Source: Cohnella phaseoli (GTDB taxonomy: Bacteria; Bacillota; Bacilli; Paenibacillales; Paenibacillaceae). Taken from it: DNA of 64,000 nt. Positions within the stretch are counted from its first letter, which is position 1. Each line of letters starts with the position of its first letter. Positions 45,299-53,559 of this stretch are shown one piece after another. The notes under the pieces were generated by a model that saw only the letters and a program-made list of their open reading frames with translations, was not told the origin of the DNA and did not search any database. The translations under genes were made by a program, and so were the position numbers. Where the stretch lies: assembly GCF_003386235.1 (NCBI RefSeq), contig NZ_QRDZ01000019.1, positions 1-64,000 of the forward strand. Reading direction: 5' to 3'.

Positions 45299-46510
45299 TT
45301 AGATCGCTCGCGGACTTTTAATCAAGTAGCGGTTCAGCTTCTCCGTACAGATCAGCATGATGGCGGCAAAAACAACGATAAAGAAGGGCAGGATGCCGAT
45401 CGTGGAATACGCTGCCAATGCTCCAAGAAGGGGCGGCACGAAGGTGCTCCCCGTATAGGCTGCCGCCATCTGGTAGCCCATGATGGATTGGGAATGCTTC
45501 TTCCCGAACCGCACGGGCGTCTCGTGCAGCATGCATGGAAAGATCGGCGCCAACCCTAACCCGATGATCATAAATCCGGCGAGAGAAAAACCGGATGGCA
45601 GGGGAAGCGCCAGCAGCACTGTACCGCCCAAAGCCGTAAGCTGTCCGTAGCGGATAAGCGCCCGATTGCTCACTTTGAAGGTGATAAACCCTGTAATCAT
45701 ACGTCCGACCGTAATGCCGACAAAAAACAAGGAAACCCACTCCGCCGCCGTGGATGCGGGCAGATTTTTCATTCCGACAAGAAAACTGCTTCCCCATAGC
45801 CCTACGCCGGCTTCCACGCTGCAATAAAACAGGAAGGTGATCATCGAAATCTTAACGCCTTTAATCCGCCACGGCTTAGTCGTCCCGGATTCGGACTCCG
45901 GCGCTTGCTCCTCCGGTTCATGGCCGTCTTCCGAATGGTTATGGTTCCCGCGGCTTCTGGCAGCAACTTTATCCCACAGCGGGAGGGAGACTAACAGAAC
46001 CAGCACCAGCAAGCCTTGAATGGCGGCAACCGCGAGGTAGCCTTGCCTCCACAGAGCTTGCCCGGATATATACGAAGCCATAATTACGGGCCCTAGCGTC
46101 GCGCCCACTCCCCAGAAACAGTGCAGCCAGCTCATATGATGTGCCTTGTAATGTACGGCCACGTAATTGTTCAAGCCCGCATCCACGGTTCCTGCGCCCA
46201 AGCCAAGAGGAATCGCGAATACGATCAGCCAAATCAACGAAGGCGACCAGGCGAATCCGAGCAAGGCTCCCGCCGTCAGCACACAGCTCGCCAGCGTTAT
46301 TTTGCCAACGCCGTACCTCCGAATAATGCCCCCGCTGACCAAGCTCGATACGATCGTGCAGCCCGCAATCGCCATGGAGATCACCCCTGCGGTGCCGATA
46401 GACGCGCCCAATTCCAACCTCATCACCGGCCAGGCCGCCCCTAACAGGGAATCCGGCAATCCGAGGCTGATAAAAGCTAAATAAATAATCAAAATAAAAA
46501 AAGTGGCCAT
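45299..46510 (-). CDS. MFS transporter, FucP/YfkF-like
   Basis: About 403 residues, 12 predicted spans in two halves separated by a charged loop (NHNHSEDGHEPEEQAPESESGTT). Conserved MFS features are SLGLPDSLLGAAWPVMRLELG in TM1 and GGIIRRYGVGKITLASCVLTAGALL (motif A region). ATG 46510 is chosen because AAGGAGC lies upstream; a longer frame reaching 46699 is an artefact overlapping the ROK gene. It lies about 25 bases after the ROK regulator gene, so it is probably a sugar or glycoside permease regulated by it. Confidence 0.88.
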   Translation of the reverse strand: MATFFILIIYLAFISLGLPDSLLGAAWPVMRLELGASIGTAGVISMAIAGCTIVSSLVSGGIIRRYGVGKITLASCVLTAGALLGFAWSPSLIWLIVFAIPLGLGAGTVDAGLNNYVAVHYKAHHMSWLHCFWGVGATLGPVIMASYISGQALWRQGYLAVAAIQGLLVLVLLVSLPLWDKVAARSRGNHNHSEDGHEPEEQAPESESGTTKPWRIKGVKISMITFLFYCSVEAGVGLWGSSFLVGMKNLPASTAAEWVSLFFVGITVGRMITGFITFKVSNRALIRYGQLTALGGTVLLALPLPSGFSLAGFMIIGLGLAPIFPCMLHETPVRFGKKHSQSIMGYQMAAAYTGSTFVPPLLGALAAYSTIGILPFFIVVFAAIMLICTEKLNRYLIKSPRAI

Positions 46511-46535
46511 CAGATGTAAAGCTCCTTCGTTGTCT

Positions 46536-47540
46536 TTATCCGACCGGTTGCGAGAGCAGCAAGTCCAAGCCGAGACTTTGCAGGCCGACCAAGTAATCCG
46601 CTCTCCACTCGCTTGCCGCCAACTTCGGAAGATGCTCCCTTGGAACATAAGCAGCGGCACGCTCCGCGATCGTTCCGAGCATCGCTTCGTCAATCTCATC
46701 CTTATTAAAAATAAAATAGTGGGGATTGAGGATTGCGGTCGTTAACGCTACCAGGCGACCGATCGACTCCGTGTGAACGGAAGCTTCCCCCTTAAGCGCT
46801 TCGGAGAAATTGCTACGATCATGCAGCGGAATGAAGGCCACCTCGCCCGAGAAAAAAGACTTGCCGCGCACAACTTCGCCATTCACGACGATTCCGGCTC
46901 CCGGCCCGTTTTGTCCCAAGTACAAATAAACGGCGGAGCCTCTGTCTTCCAGGTTCGTCCGCGCGATATAGCCGAGCACGGCGGCGTTCATATCGTTCTC
47001 CACTACGGTCGGAAGCCCCGTTCGCTCCTGAACGAAGCTCTTCAGATCGAAGTCCCGGTATTTCTCGTAATCCGGAATAAGGAAGATCCTCCCTTCGTTC
47101 ACCGCGCCCGGAACGCCGAGCGATACGGAGCGAAGCTCGGAATGGGCAAGCTTAATCCGCTCAATCAGATTTGTTAGGCGGGAAGCGTCCTCGTCAAGAA
47201 AGCCGGCCGTGATGTCCTGCTCGATCGTCTCCCCCAAACAGTTAAAAAGAGTATAACGAGTCTCGTCCTTCTCCAAAAAAATGGCCAACCCGAGCATATA
47301 ATCGGGATTGTATCGATACCGTTTCGCTCTTCTGCCTCCGCTCGAGTCGTCATATCCGACCGAGATCGCTTCTCCGCGAGCCTCCATGTCGTCCAGAAAT
47401 TTGCTTGCGGTAGGAAAGCTGATCCGCAAGCTTTGGCTCAATTCCGCCTTCGTGGCGCTGCCTTGCTTTAGCAGTACCGTTCGAATGCCGCATATAATGG
47501 TCGTGTTCGCAAGCCGCGAAGCGAGTTGTTCATCGGTCAC
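46536..47540 (-). CDS. ROK-family regulator or sugar kinase-like repressor
   Basis: A 334-residue protein with an N-terminal winged HTH (LLKQGSATKAELSQSLRISFPTASKFLDDMEARGEAI) and a ROK domain with an actin-like fold (VSLGVPGAVNEGRIFL, VENDMNAAVLGYIAR, VYLYLGQNGPGAGIVVNGEVVRGKSFFSGEVAF). The usual C-terminal zinc cysteines (CxCGxxGC) are absent. The start GTG at 47540 lacks a strong ribosome site, so coupling to the upstream chemoreceptor gene 16 bases away is likely. It would sense a sugar and control the downstream MFS gene. Confidence 0.88.
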   Translation of the reverse strand: MTDEQLASRLANTTIICGIRTVLLKQGSATKAELSQSLRISFPTASKFLDDMEARGEAISVGYDDSSGGRRAKRYRYNPDYMLGLAIFLEKDETRYTLFNCLGETIEQDITAGFLDEDASRLTNLIERIKLAHSELRSVSLGVPGAVNEGRIFLIPDYEKYRDFDLKSFVQERTGLPTVVENDMNAAVLGYIARTNLEDRGSAVYLYLGQNGPGAGIVVNGEVVRGKSFFSGEVAFIPLHDRSNFSEALKGEASVHTESIGRLVALTTAILNPHYFIFNKDEIDEAMLGTIAERAAAYVPREHLPKLAASEWRADYLVGLQSLGLDLLLSQPVG

Positions 47541-47556
47541 GAGATGTTACAGAACG

Positions 47557-49311
47557 CTACAGCTTAAACTTAGCTACGGCCGCTTCCAGGCTGGCGCTTC
47601 GCTCCCGCAGCATTCCGGTCGTATCGGCAATCAGCTTGGCCGCCTCCAACTGATGGACGGACATCCGTTCGATCGACTCGGTGCTCTCCGCCGTCCGCGC
47701 AGAAATCTGCGAAATCTGTTCTACCGAAGCGGCGACCTCCTCGGCGCTGGCCAGCACCTCTTCAATCACCGCCGACACTTCCTGAATCTGTCCGTTCACA
47801 TGACCGAAGCTTTCCATTGTATGGCCAAACAGCGTTGCCGCCCGATCGGACAGCTCGGAGCCCAGCCTCATTCCTTCGTTGCCGATTTGCATTCGCTCGT
47901 CGATCTGCCCGGATTCCTGCTTAATCTGGTACAGCAGGGACGTAATCCGCCCTACGGAGACAGCTGAGGACTCGGCCAGTTTGCGTACTTCGCCGGCTAC
48001 GACCGCGAAGCCCGCTCCATGCTCGCCCGCTCTGGCGGCTTCGATAGAGGCGTTAAGCGCCAGCAGCTTCGTCTGATCGGCGATGTCCGTAATCGATCTC
48101 AGCACGGGCTCGATCTCTGCCATATGGGTATTGAGCACCTGGACCGACTGCGTCGTCTGCACGGCCACTGCGGCCATCGCAAGCACCTGCTCTCTCAGCC
48201 TGCGAATGGAATCGGCACCCTCTTCGGCGGAATCCAGCGCTTCGCCCGATGCCTCGGTGACGCTCCCCGACGCTTCCGAAGCCTTCTGAATAGCCGCAGT
48301 AATATCCTCCATCGATTTGGCGCTCTGCGCCGCTCCGATACGTTGATTGTCGGCCCCGTCCGCCAACTGCGCCGCGGCTTGCTCCAGATCGACATTCATT
48401 GCGATCATCCTCTCCGCTTCGGAGCCGAACCGTTCGGTCGACTGCACGAGGTCGCGGGCGGTCAAAGCGATATCCTTCATCACTTCCCCAAGCGTTACGC
48501 CGAGCCGATCGATCATTTTCAACATCGCCGCATAGGTTTGTCCGATCTCGTCGCCTGAACCGACTTTTCTTGCTCCCAAATGAGCCTTTGCTTCTGCAAG
48601 ATCCCCACGGGCCATCGCTTCCGCCCCGCGCACGACCGTACCCAAAGGACGCAGCGCCCGCGCCAGGAACATCACGATCAGCACAAAAAAGACAATCGCG
48701 GCCACGCCCATTAACGCAAAGCTAGCCGTACTTTGAGCCAGAACGTCTCGATAAATCGTCTGCGACACGGACACATCCGTATCGATGCCGAGAATGCCGA
48801 TTTGCTTGCCGTTCTTATCCAAGAGCGGAGCAAAAGCAGATATGTAATCTCCGTATACCGGATTGCGAATAATATCCGACTTGGCCGTATTTCCGCGCAA
48901 TACTTCTTCAATTGCTTCGGGAGGCATGTCGGTCACTTCGCCGATTGGAGAAGCCTCCTCCGAATCCCGCGGCTGACCGTCGATCAGGAGAATCGGCTGC
49001 TTCTGCTCGTCTATAGCTACCGTGTACACAAACACGGCCCCGATCTGCTCGCGAAACCGATCCATTTCCGCCCTCAAACGCCAGTATAAGTCGCTCTCTT
49101 GAACGTCCTGCAGAAACTCCGCATAGGCTTCCACATCGAACTGGCCGGCATACGCTTGCGCCGTATGAATGCTGAATTGACCGATCGCTTCCTCGCTTGC
49201 TTTCTTCGTATTCTGAATTTGCATGTAGACCAGCGCGCCGGACAGAACAATCAAAACGGCCAAAATAAACGCCGATAGCTTCGATACGAGACGACTTCTG
49301 AATTTGATCAT
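47557..49311 (-). CDS. Methyl-accepting chemotaxis protein
   Basis: About 584 residues with TM1 at about 10-30, an extracellular sensor of about 165 residues containing sCache-like features (IGILGIDTDVS), TM2 near 195-220, HAMP, and the signalling coiled coil with DQTKLLALNASIEAARAGEHGAGFAVVAGEVRKLAESSA. The ATG at 49311 is preferred because AGAGAGGT lies eight bases before it; the ATG at 49320 abuts that site. A sigmaD-like promoter lies upstream. It is transcribed ahead of the ROK and MFS genes, suggesting chemotaxis toward, and uptake of, the same sugar. Confidence 0.92.
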   Translation of the reverse strand: MIKFRSRLVSKLSAFILAVLIVLSGALVYMQIQNTKKASEEAIGQFSIHTAQAYAGQFDVEAYAEFLQDVQESDLYWRLRAEMDRFREQIGAVFVYTVAIDEQKQPILLIDGQPRDSEEASPIGEVTDMPPEAIEEVLRGNTAKSDIIRNPVYGDYISAFAPLLDKNGKQIGILGIDTDVSVSQTIYRDVLAQSTASFALMGVAAIVFFVLIVMFLARALRPLGTVVRGAEAMARGDLAEAKAHLGARKVGSGDEIGQTYAAMLKMIDRLGVTLGEVMKDIALTARDLVQSTERFGSEAERMIAMNVDLEQAAAQLADGADNQRIGAAQSAKSMEDITAAIQKASEASGSVTEASGEALDSAEEGADSIRRLREQVLAMAAVAVQTTQSVQVLNTHMAEIEPVLRSITDIADQTKLLALNASIEAARAGEHGAGFAVVAGEVRKLAESSAVSVGRITSLLYQIKQESGQIDERMQIGNEGMRLGSELSDRAATLFGHTMESFGHVNGQIQEVSAVIEEVLASAEEVAASVEQISQISARTAESTESIERMSVHQLEAAKLIADTTGMLRERSASLEAAVAKFKL

Positions 49312-49333
49312 GGTGCCCATACCTCTCTGACCT

Positions 49334-49360
49334 TAGTCGGGGAAATTAATGAAATCCTTA
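49334..49360 (-). promoter_or_regulatory. Candidate sigmaD promoter of the chemoreceptor gene
   Basis: On the minus strand TAAG, 15 bases, then CCCGACTA resembles the sigmaD consensus TAAA-N15-GCCGATAA with several mismatches in the -10. Confidence 0.3.
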
Positions 49361-49403
49361 GTTCTTTCGACACGGTTCCCGGTTTCTCCTTCCGAGAGGC
49401 ACG

Positions 49404-49444
49404 ACAAAGTGCCGCACCACCTCCGGTTGAGGTCAGTGCGGCTT
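49404..49444 (-). terminator. Possible terminator of the iron-binding-protein gene
   Basis: On the minus strand GCCGCAC / GTGCGGC with an inner ACCTC/GAGGT pairing is followed by a weak TTTGT. It lies about 40 bases after the stop codon of the 49481-50512 gene. Confidence 0.55.
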
Positions 49445-49480
49445 CATTATCGCTAAATTACTCCATCGGTCTCAGGCGGC

Positions 49481-50512
49481 CTAGCCGCGATCCCGCTCCA
49501 GCAATTCGATAAACGCATCAAGCTGTTTCAGGGTCGATAAGGGGTCCGTCGTAAAATAAGTGTCCCAATCCAGGTCGTGCACCCGGTTGTTCTGAACCGC
49601 CGGCAGCTTGGCCCATAATCCGCTCTTCTTGATTTCCTCCGCTCTCTCCTTGCCGCCGTCCGCCTCCAGTACCGATAGGAATACGTGATCCGCGGACGCG
49701 TAGTCACCGATGACCTCTTCCGAGATTTCGAGCATCGCCAGCTTCTGATCGATCACGTCCCGCTGGATCGTTTCCGGAGCTTTGAGTCCGAGCGCCTGAT
49801 AAATCACATAGCCCCCCATGGCGCTGTTGCCATAGATAAATTGATTTGTCGGCCGGAGGTTAACGATGGCGACCGTCTCGTCCGGGCCGATCAGCTCCGC
49901 CGCTTTGAGCTTGGTCGCTTCCACTTTGGCATCGAAGTCGGCAAGCCACTGGGCTGCCTCCTCCTGCTTGCCCAGTATGTCGCCAAATTCGGCAATCTGC
50001 CCGCGCACGTCATATTTCAACCATGGGATGAAAATCGTCGGCGCTATTTTCGCCAATTGCTCGTAAGTCTGTTCGACGTGCGTGACGATCAGATCGGGCT
50101 GCAGGGAAATGATTTTCTCCAGGTTTAATCCCGTCCAAGGGTCGCCTACGTCTTCGATCCCCGCCCACTCCTCCTTCAGCAGCGGATAGACGGACCATTC
50201 GTCGTCGGCGCCGACCGGCTTCACTCCAAGTGCCAGCATGGCTCCTGTATATTGAATGGATATGACGCGCTGCGGATGAGTCGGAATTTCCGTGCTGCCC
50301 ATGGCGTGTTCGTATATTCTCTTGCCGCTTTCCTGTTCCGCCGAGGGCGTCTCGGATCCGGATGCCGCTGCGGACGCGGGTACGGAAGTTTCGGCGGAAG
50401 AAGTAGCGGAGGGCGAAGCTTCGGTTCCATTGTCTTTGCCGCATGCGGCGAGAAGCAGAAGAGCGATTAGAGCCCCCGCGATAAGTAGTCGATAACGTAA
50501 CGTTGCCTTCAT
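49481..50512 (-). CDS. Ferric-siderophore-binding lipoprotein (FeuA/FhuD type)
   Basis: About 343 residues. The signal peptide ends in the lipobox LLLAAC. The mature protein has the helical-backbone class III binding fold: HPQRVISIQYTGAMLALGVKPVGADD, LEKIISLQPDLIVTHVEQTYEQLAKIAPTIFI, LWAKLPAVQNNRVHDLDWDTYF. It captures ferric siderophore outside the cell; permease genes are not in the window. ATG 50512 is preferred, with AGGAGG six bases upstream. A near-perfect Fur box overlaps the upstream region. The neighbouring AraC regulator carries the same kind of binding domain, a Btr-type regulatory pair. Confidence 0.93.
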   Translation of the reverse strand: MKATLRYRLLIAGALIALLLLAACGKDNGTEASPSATSSAETSVPASAAASGSETPSAEQESGKRIYEHAMGSTEIPTHPQRVISIQYTGAMLALGVKPVGADDEWSVYPLLKEEWAGIEDVGDPWTGLNLEKIISLQPDLIVTHVEQTYEQLAKIAPTIFIPWLKYDVRGQIAEFGDILGKQEEAAQWLADFDAKVEATKLKAAELIGPDETVAIVNLRPTNQFIYGNSAMGGYVIYQALGLKAPETIQRDVIDQKLAMLEISEEVIGDYASADHVFLSVLEADGGKERAEEIKKSGLWAKLPAVQNNRVHDLDWDTYFTTDPLSTLKQLDAFIELLERDRG

Positions 50513-50524
50513 ATTCATCCTCCT

Positions 50525-50543
50525 GATACTGATTCTCATTATC
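50525..50543. promoter_or_regulatory. Fur box
   Basis: On the minus strand GATAATGAGAATCAGTATC matches the 19-bp Fur consensus GATAATGATAATCATTATC at 17 of 19 positions. It lies 13 bases before the start of the siderophore-binding protein, implying iron repression. Confidence 0.88.
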
Positions 50544-50607
50544 ATAAGAATCATATCAAAGAGGGCGTCCGGCCTCCATGTACGGGCGTAAGAACTTATT
50601 TGCACTC

Positions 50608-52200
50608 TCATAAGGCGAATAGCTTGGCTGCGTCTTCCAACTGCCATAGGATGGACAGCGGATCGTAGCCGTGCCATCTCGCCATATCCACTTCGCGAAC
50701 GCGCTTGCCGGGAAGATTACAGAAAACCTTCCATTCCGAAGATTCCAGCATGCGTTCCGCACGCTCCTTGGCTTCCGGCGACCTGTCCACGGATAGTAAA
50801 ATACAATCGGCGGAAAACGCGGGAATCACTTCTTTCGGTTCGACCGGGATGAAGTTGCCTTGGACCGATCGGGCTTGGACGCTAACGGGCATCCTCATTC
50901 CAAGCTCGTCGTAGATGACTTGGCTGCCCATCGCGCGGTTCCGATAGACAAAAGCCGCGTCTCCCCTAACATTGTAAATGAGGACGGTCAGTTCGGCTCC
51001 GGCCGCTTCCCGGATGGCATTCCGGGTTGCATCGGCCTTGGCGGCGAATGCCTTCAGCCAGCTCTCCGCTTCCGTCCGTCGGTTGACGGCCCTTGCCACT
51101 TCCCGGAAATGCCCGCGCCAGTCTGACAAATACCAGGGGATAACCAGCGTGGGACAGATGCCGCGATAGAAGCTCAACCGGTCCGGGGAAACGTTGTCGA
51201 TGCACAGCAGCAGCTCCGGCTCCATCCGCAGCAGTTCCTCGTCGGAGAAGCCCTTGTCCCAGCTGCGGCAGACGCAGCCCTGTTCGTCCATCCACTCCTG
51301 ATAGTCGCCGAACCCCCAAGGATATGTCACAGTCGCTGCAGGCACGATTCCGAGCGCAAGCAAATGACGGGTCAAATGCGGATTCAGGGACACGATTTTT
51401 TTGTCGGATTTGACATAGGCACTTGGAGACATGCCCGTGACGTTCTTGAATTTGCGGCTTAAATAGTATTCGTCCCGATACCCGACCGCCTTGGCGATCT
51501 CGGCTAATCGCTCGTTCGTAAATAGCAGCCTCTCCTTGACATGCCCAATGCGAACGCCTGCCAAGTAGTCGGTCAGACTGCTCCCGCTAACAGTCTTGAA
51601 CTGTTGTGAAAAATACTCCGGACTGATGTTGGCCATCCTGGCCAACTCGTCTCTGTGCAATTCTTCGCGGTAATGCTCTTGGATGTAGCGGATCGCATGT
51701 CGAATGGCACCCTGCGAATCCTTCTGCTCCTCAGTGCGGCCTACGCAGGCTCGGAAGCATTCGTAGAGAATTTCCTGGAACAGCAAGCGCCGACGATACA
51801 TCGCAAGCTCGTCCCGTTCTATAATGCCGTGCAGAACGCTCGCCTGTTCCAGATAACGTCCTTCGTCCCCTACATCCAACGCGCCCTCCGGCAGCCATTC
51901 CGAAAGGGCGGCTACCCATATCGGTTCCCGACGATCGTTCTCACTTTTCCTCCATCGTTCGAACCGGATATGATATAAATCCAGGCTATTGAAGTGCGGG
52001 GACACCGTCGTCTTGGCTCCTGGCGCCGCATAATAGCACCTCCCCATCGAAACGGGAATCTTCTGGTGACGAATCGTCATATCGCCCATTCCGCTAATGA
52101 CGACAAACAGGCCGTGAGCGCGCTCGTCCGTCAATTCGGTCTGCGATTCGCACCGCCGCAAAGAGATGCTCGCCATCTCTTCGATTACGTTCGTTTCCAT
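50608..52200 (-). CDS. AraC regulator fused to siderophore-binding domain (Btr type)
   Basis: About 530 residues. The N-terminal part is a cupin-like sensor region; residues about 150-270 form the AraC double HTH (HYREELHRDELARMANISPEYFSQQFKTVSGSSLTDYL ... AKAVGYRDEYYLSRKFKNVTGMSPSAYVK). Residues about 275-530 are a periplasmic-binding-type domain (NPHLTRHLLALGIVPAATVTYPWG...) like that of the adjacent lipoprotein, but without signal peptide. This is the architecture of Bacillus Btr, which binds the siderophore in the cytoplasm and activates the uptake genes. ATG 52200 has GGAGGAG seven bases upstream; a TATAAT lies at 52234-52239. Confidence 0.92.
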   Translation of the reverse strand: METNVIEEMASISLRRCESQTELTDERAHGLFVVISGMGDMTIRHQKIPVSMGRCYYAAPGAKTTVSPHFNSLDLYHIRFERWRKSENDRREPIWVAALSEWLPEGALDVGDEGRYLEQASVLHGIIERDELAMYRRRLLFQEILYECFRACVGRTEEQKDSQGAIRHAIRYIQEHYREELHRDELARMANISPEYFSQQFKTVSGSSLTDYLAGVRIGHVKERLLFTNERLAEIAKAVGYRDEYYLSRKFKNVTGMSPSAYVKSDKKIVSLNPHLTRHLLALGIVPAATVTYPWGFGDYQEWMDEQGCVCRSWDKGFSDEELLRMEPELLLCIDNVSPDRLSFYRGICPTLVIPWYLSDWRGHFREVARAVNRRTEAESWLKAFAAKADATRNAIREAAGAELTVLIYNVRGDAAFVYRNRAMGSQVIYDELGMRMPVSVQARSVQGNFIPVEPKEVIPAFSADCILLSVDRSPEAKERAERMLESSEWKVFCNLPGKRVREVDMARWHGYDPLSILWQLEDAAKLFAL

Positions 52201-52233
52201 CTCCGGGCTCCTCCGCGCAGATATCGATAGCTC

Positions 52234-52239
52234 ATTATA
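52234..52239 (-). promoter_or_regulatory. -10 hexamer upstream of the btr-like gene
   Basis: A perfect TATAAT lies about 35 bases before the start codon on the minus strand. No convincing -35 is seen, which fits an activated promoter. Confidence 0.4.
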
Positions 52240-52341
52240 CCCGACAGCCTGCTTACGCGCACCCACAGCTTCACCTCTAGCCTGTGCGGCGGGAATCGTG
52301 CTACACTAATTCCAGTTTCGAGCAGGAGGCGCGCATCCGCT

Positions 52342-52803
52342 ATGTCCAAAGCCTATTTCAAAAAGTGGTACCTAGTCGTATCCCTTATCCTTTCGCTGTA
52401 TCTCGTATTCGTTACCGTTATAAGCTTCACTTCCGTTTCCAAGGACATCAAAACGCCGCTCGAGACGATTGCCCACTACATTTTATGGTTTTTCATTATC
52501 GAGTTGGGCGTGCTGTTCTTCGTTACGAAGGATGTTCGCAGGTTTTTCAAGGAGCAATGGCTGAGCATTCTCGCCGTAGTATCGTCGATTTCCGTGACGC
52601 AGTTCGTCGATGCGGTCGTCGGTCTCGGTTCGTTAACGGGGTTAAGCGCGTTGAAGGGCCTAAAGGGGTTAAAAGCGTTAAAGGGGCTGAAGCTGTTCAA
52701 AGCCACGAAAGGCGTTAAAGTCGCCAAATCGTACAAAATCGGCAAAAAGGCTTCGAAGGCCGCGAAGGAAGTTGAGTTGTTGGAGCAGACCCGGCGGAGT
52801 TAA
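52342..52803 (+). CDS. Voltage-sensor-like membrane protein without pore
   Basis: A 153-residue membrane protein with the layout of the S1-S4 domain of voltage-gated channels. S1 is about 10-30 and S2 about 41-62, with an acidic residue (E54) and the VRRFFKEQW turn that in channels leads into S3. S3 is about 73-93. Then comes a segment with lysine at every third residue from 105 to 135, eleven in a row (KGLKGLKALKGLKLFKATK ...). Channel S4 helices carry Arg/Lys at every third position. No S5-pore-S6 follows; the protein ends after 18 polar residues. It could be a stand-alone voltage sensor, proton channel or membrane-active protein. AGGAGG lies 12 bases before the ATG. Confidence 0.75.
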   Translation: MSKAYFKKWYLVVSLILSLYLVFVTVISFTSVSKDIKTPLETIAHYILWFFIIELGVLFFVTKDVRRFFKEQWLSILAVVSSISVTQFVDAVVGLGSLTGLSALKGLKGLKALKGLKLFKATKGVKVAKSYKIGKKASKAAKEVELLEQTRRS

Positions 52804-52860
52804 ACCGGGCGGCGCGACGATGCAGGCTGCCAGCAACCACGCCAGGAAGCGAAAAAGCGA

Positions 52861-53042
52861 ATGCGCCGCCAAGAGCCCGAAGGCGGATTCTATCGGACGG
52901 ATGAAGCCCGTACGCGCAACAGCGGCGGCATGGGGCTCGGCCTCGCGATCGCCAAGGATTGACGCTCGCTCATGGAGGAACGCTGGAGGCCGAGAGCCGC
53001 CCGGGTCTGGGAACGACTTTCATGTTGACGTTGCCCCGTTGA
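52861..53042 (+). pseudogene. Remnant of a histidine kinase C-terminus, frameshifted
   Basis: One frame reads FYRTDEARTRNSGGMGLGLAIAK (F-box and G2 box of a HATPase domain) and then hits a stop. Another frame continues at once with HGGTLEAESRPGLGTTF and MLTLPR before a stop at 53040-53042, exactly the usual end of a sensor kinase. The two halves are in different frames, and the N-terminal kinase parts are missing, so this is a decayed fragment. It lies directly after the voltage-sensor-like gene. Confidence 0.8.
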
Positions 53043-53097
53043 CATCTTCATCGTTAATCCGAGCGTACGCCTTATTTTCGTTTATTCATTTATTCGT

Positions 53098-53316
53098 TCA
53101 GCGACGCCCTTTACTCTGGTTGGGACTTGTGTTCGATAACGTGGCAAGCATTTTCTCGCCTCTGACCATCTCGGATTGGCATTCCGGACATACGGGGACA
53201 AGGGAAAACGTGAAATTATCTCTCATCCATCGCTTGCAGTTCTCCCCGGAGCAAAGCCAAACTGCGGTCATCTCTGCCGGCACCTCTTCGAACGGTTTTT
53301 TTCGAGAATAATACAC
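53098..53316 (-). CDS. YdjO-like cold-inducible zinc-ribbon protein
   Basis: About 72 residues, starting at GTG 53316 with AAGAGGGA seven bases upstream; the ATG two codons earlier abuts the ribosome site. It has a four-cysteine ribbon, C-x4-C (LCSGENCKRWMRDNF) and CPEC, with the family-specific KRWMRDNFTF and PVCPECQSEM. Bacillus subtilis YdjO has the same layout and size and is described as cold-inducible; its biochemical role is unknown. It is monocistronic. The 240 bases beyond it up to the Sir2 gene hold nothing I can name. Confidence 0.85.
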   Translation of the reverse strand: MYYSRKKPFEEVPAEMTAVWLCSGENCKRWMRDNFTFSLVPVCPECQSEMVRGEKMLATLSNTSPNQSKGRR

Positions 53317-53559
53317 GTGCATTCCCTCTTTCTGTTAAGTGGTGGGTACAAAGATTAAAATGCCCAAAATGACGGGCCAGAGGCGCACAACACTCATATT
53401 TAATCAAAAAATAAAAAACACATAACGTACAAGGCTATTGCATCAAAGAATAACCCTCTACGCTATGTGAGTTCGGCCAGACGTCTATACGTCCATTATA
53501 GCTCATTTAGTCCAAAATAGCGAATAACAACTTGGCCGACCGAGGCGAGTTCCTGTCTG

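Noticed and set aside
46511..46699. An N-terminal extension of the MFS transporter
   Set aside because: It overlaps the ROK gene in another frame, is Arg/Ser-rich and lacks membrane character; the ATG at 46510 has a ribosome site and begins directly with TM1.
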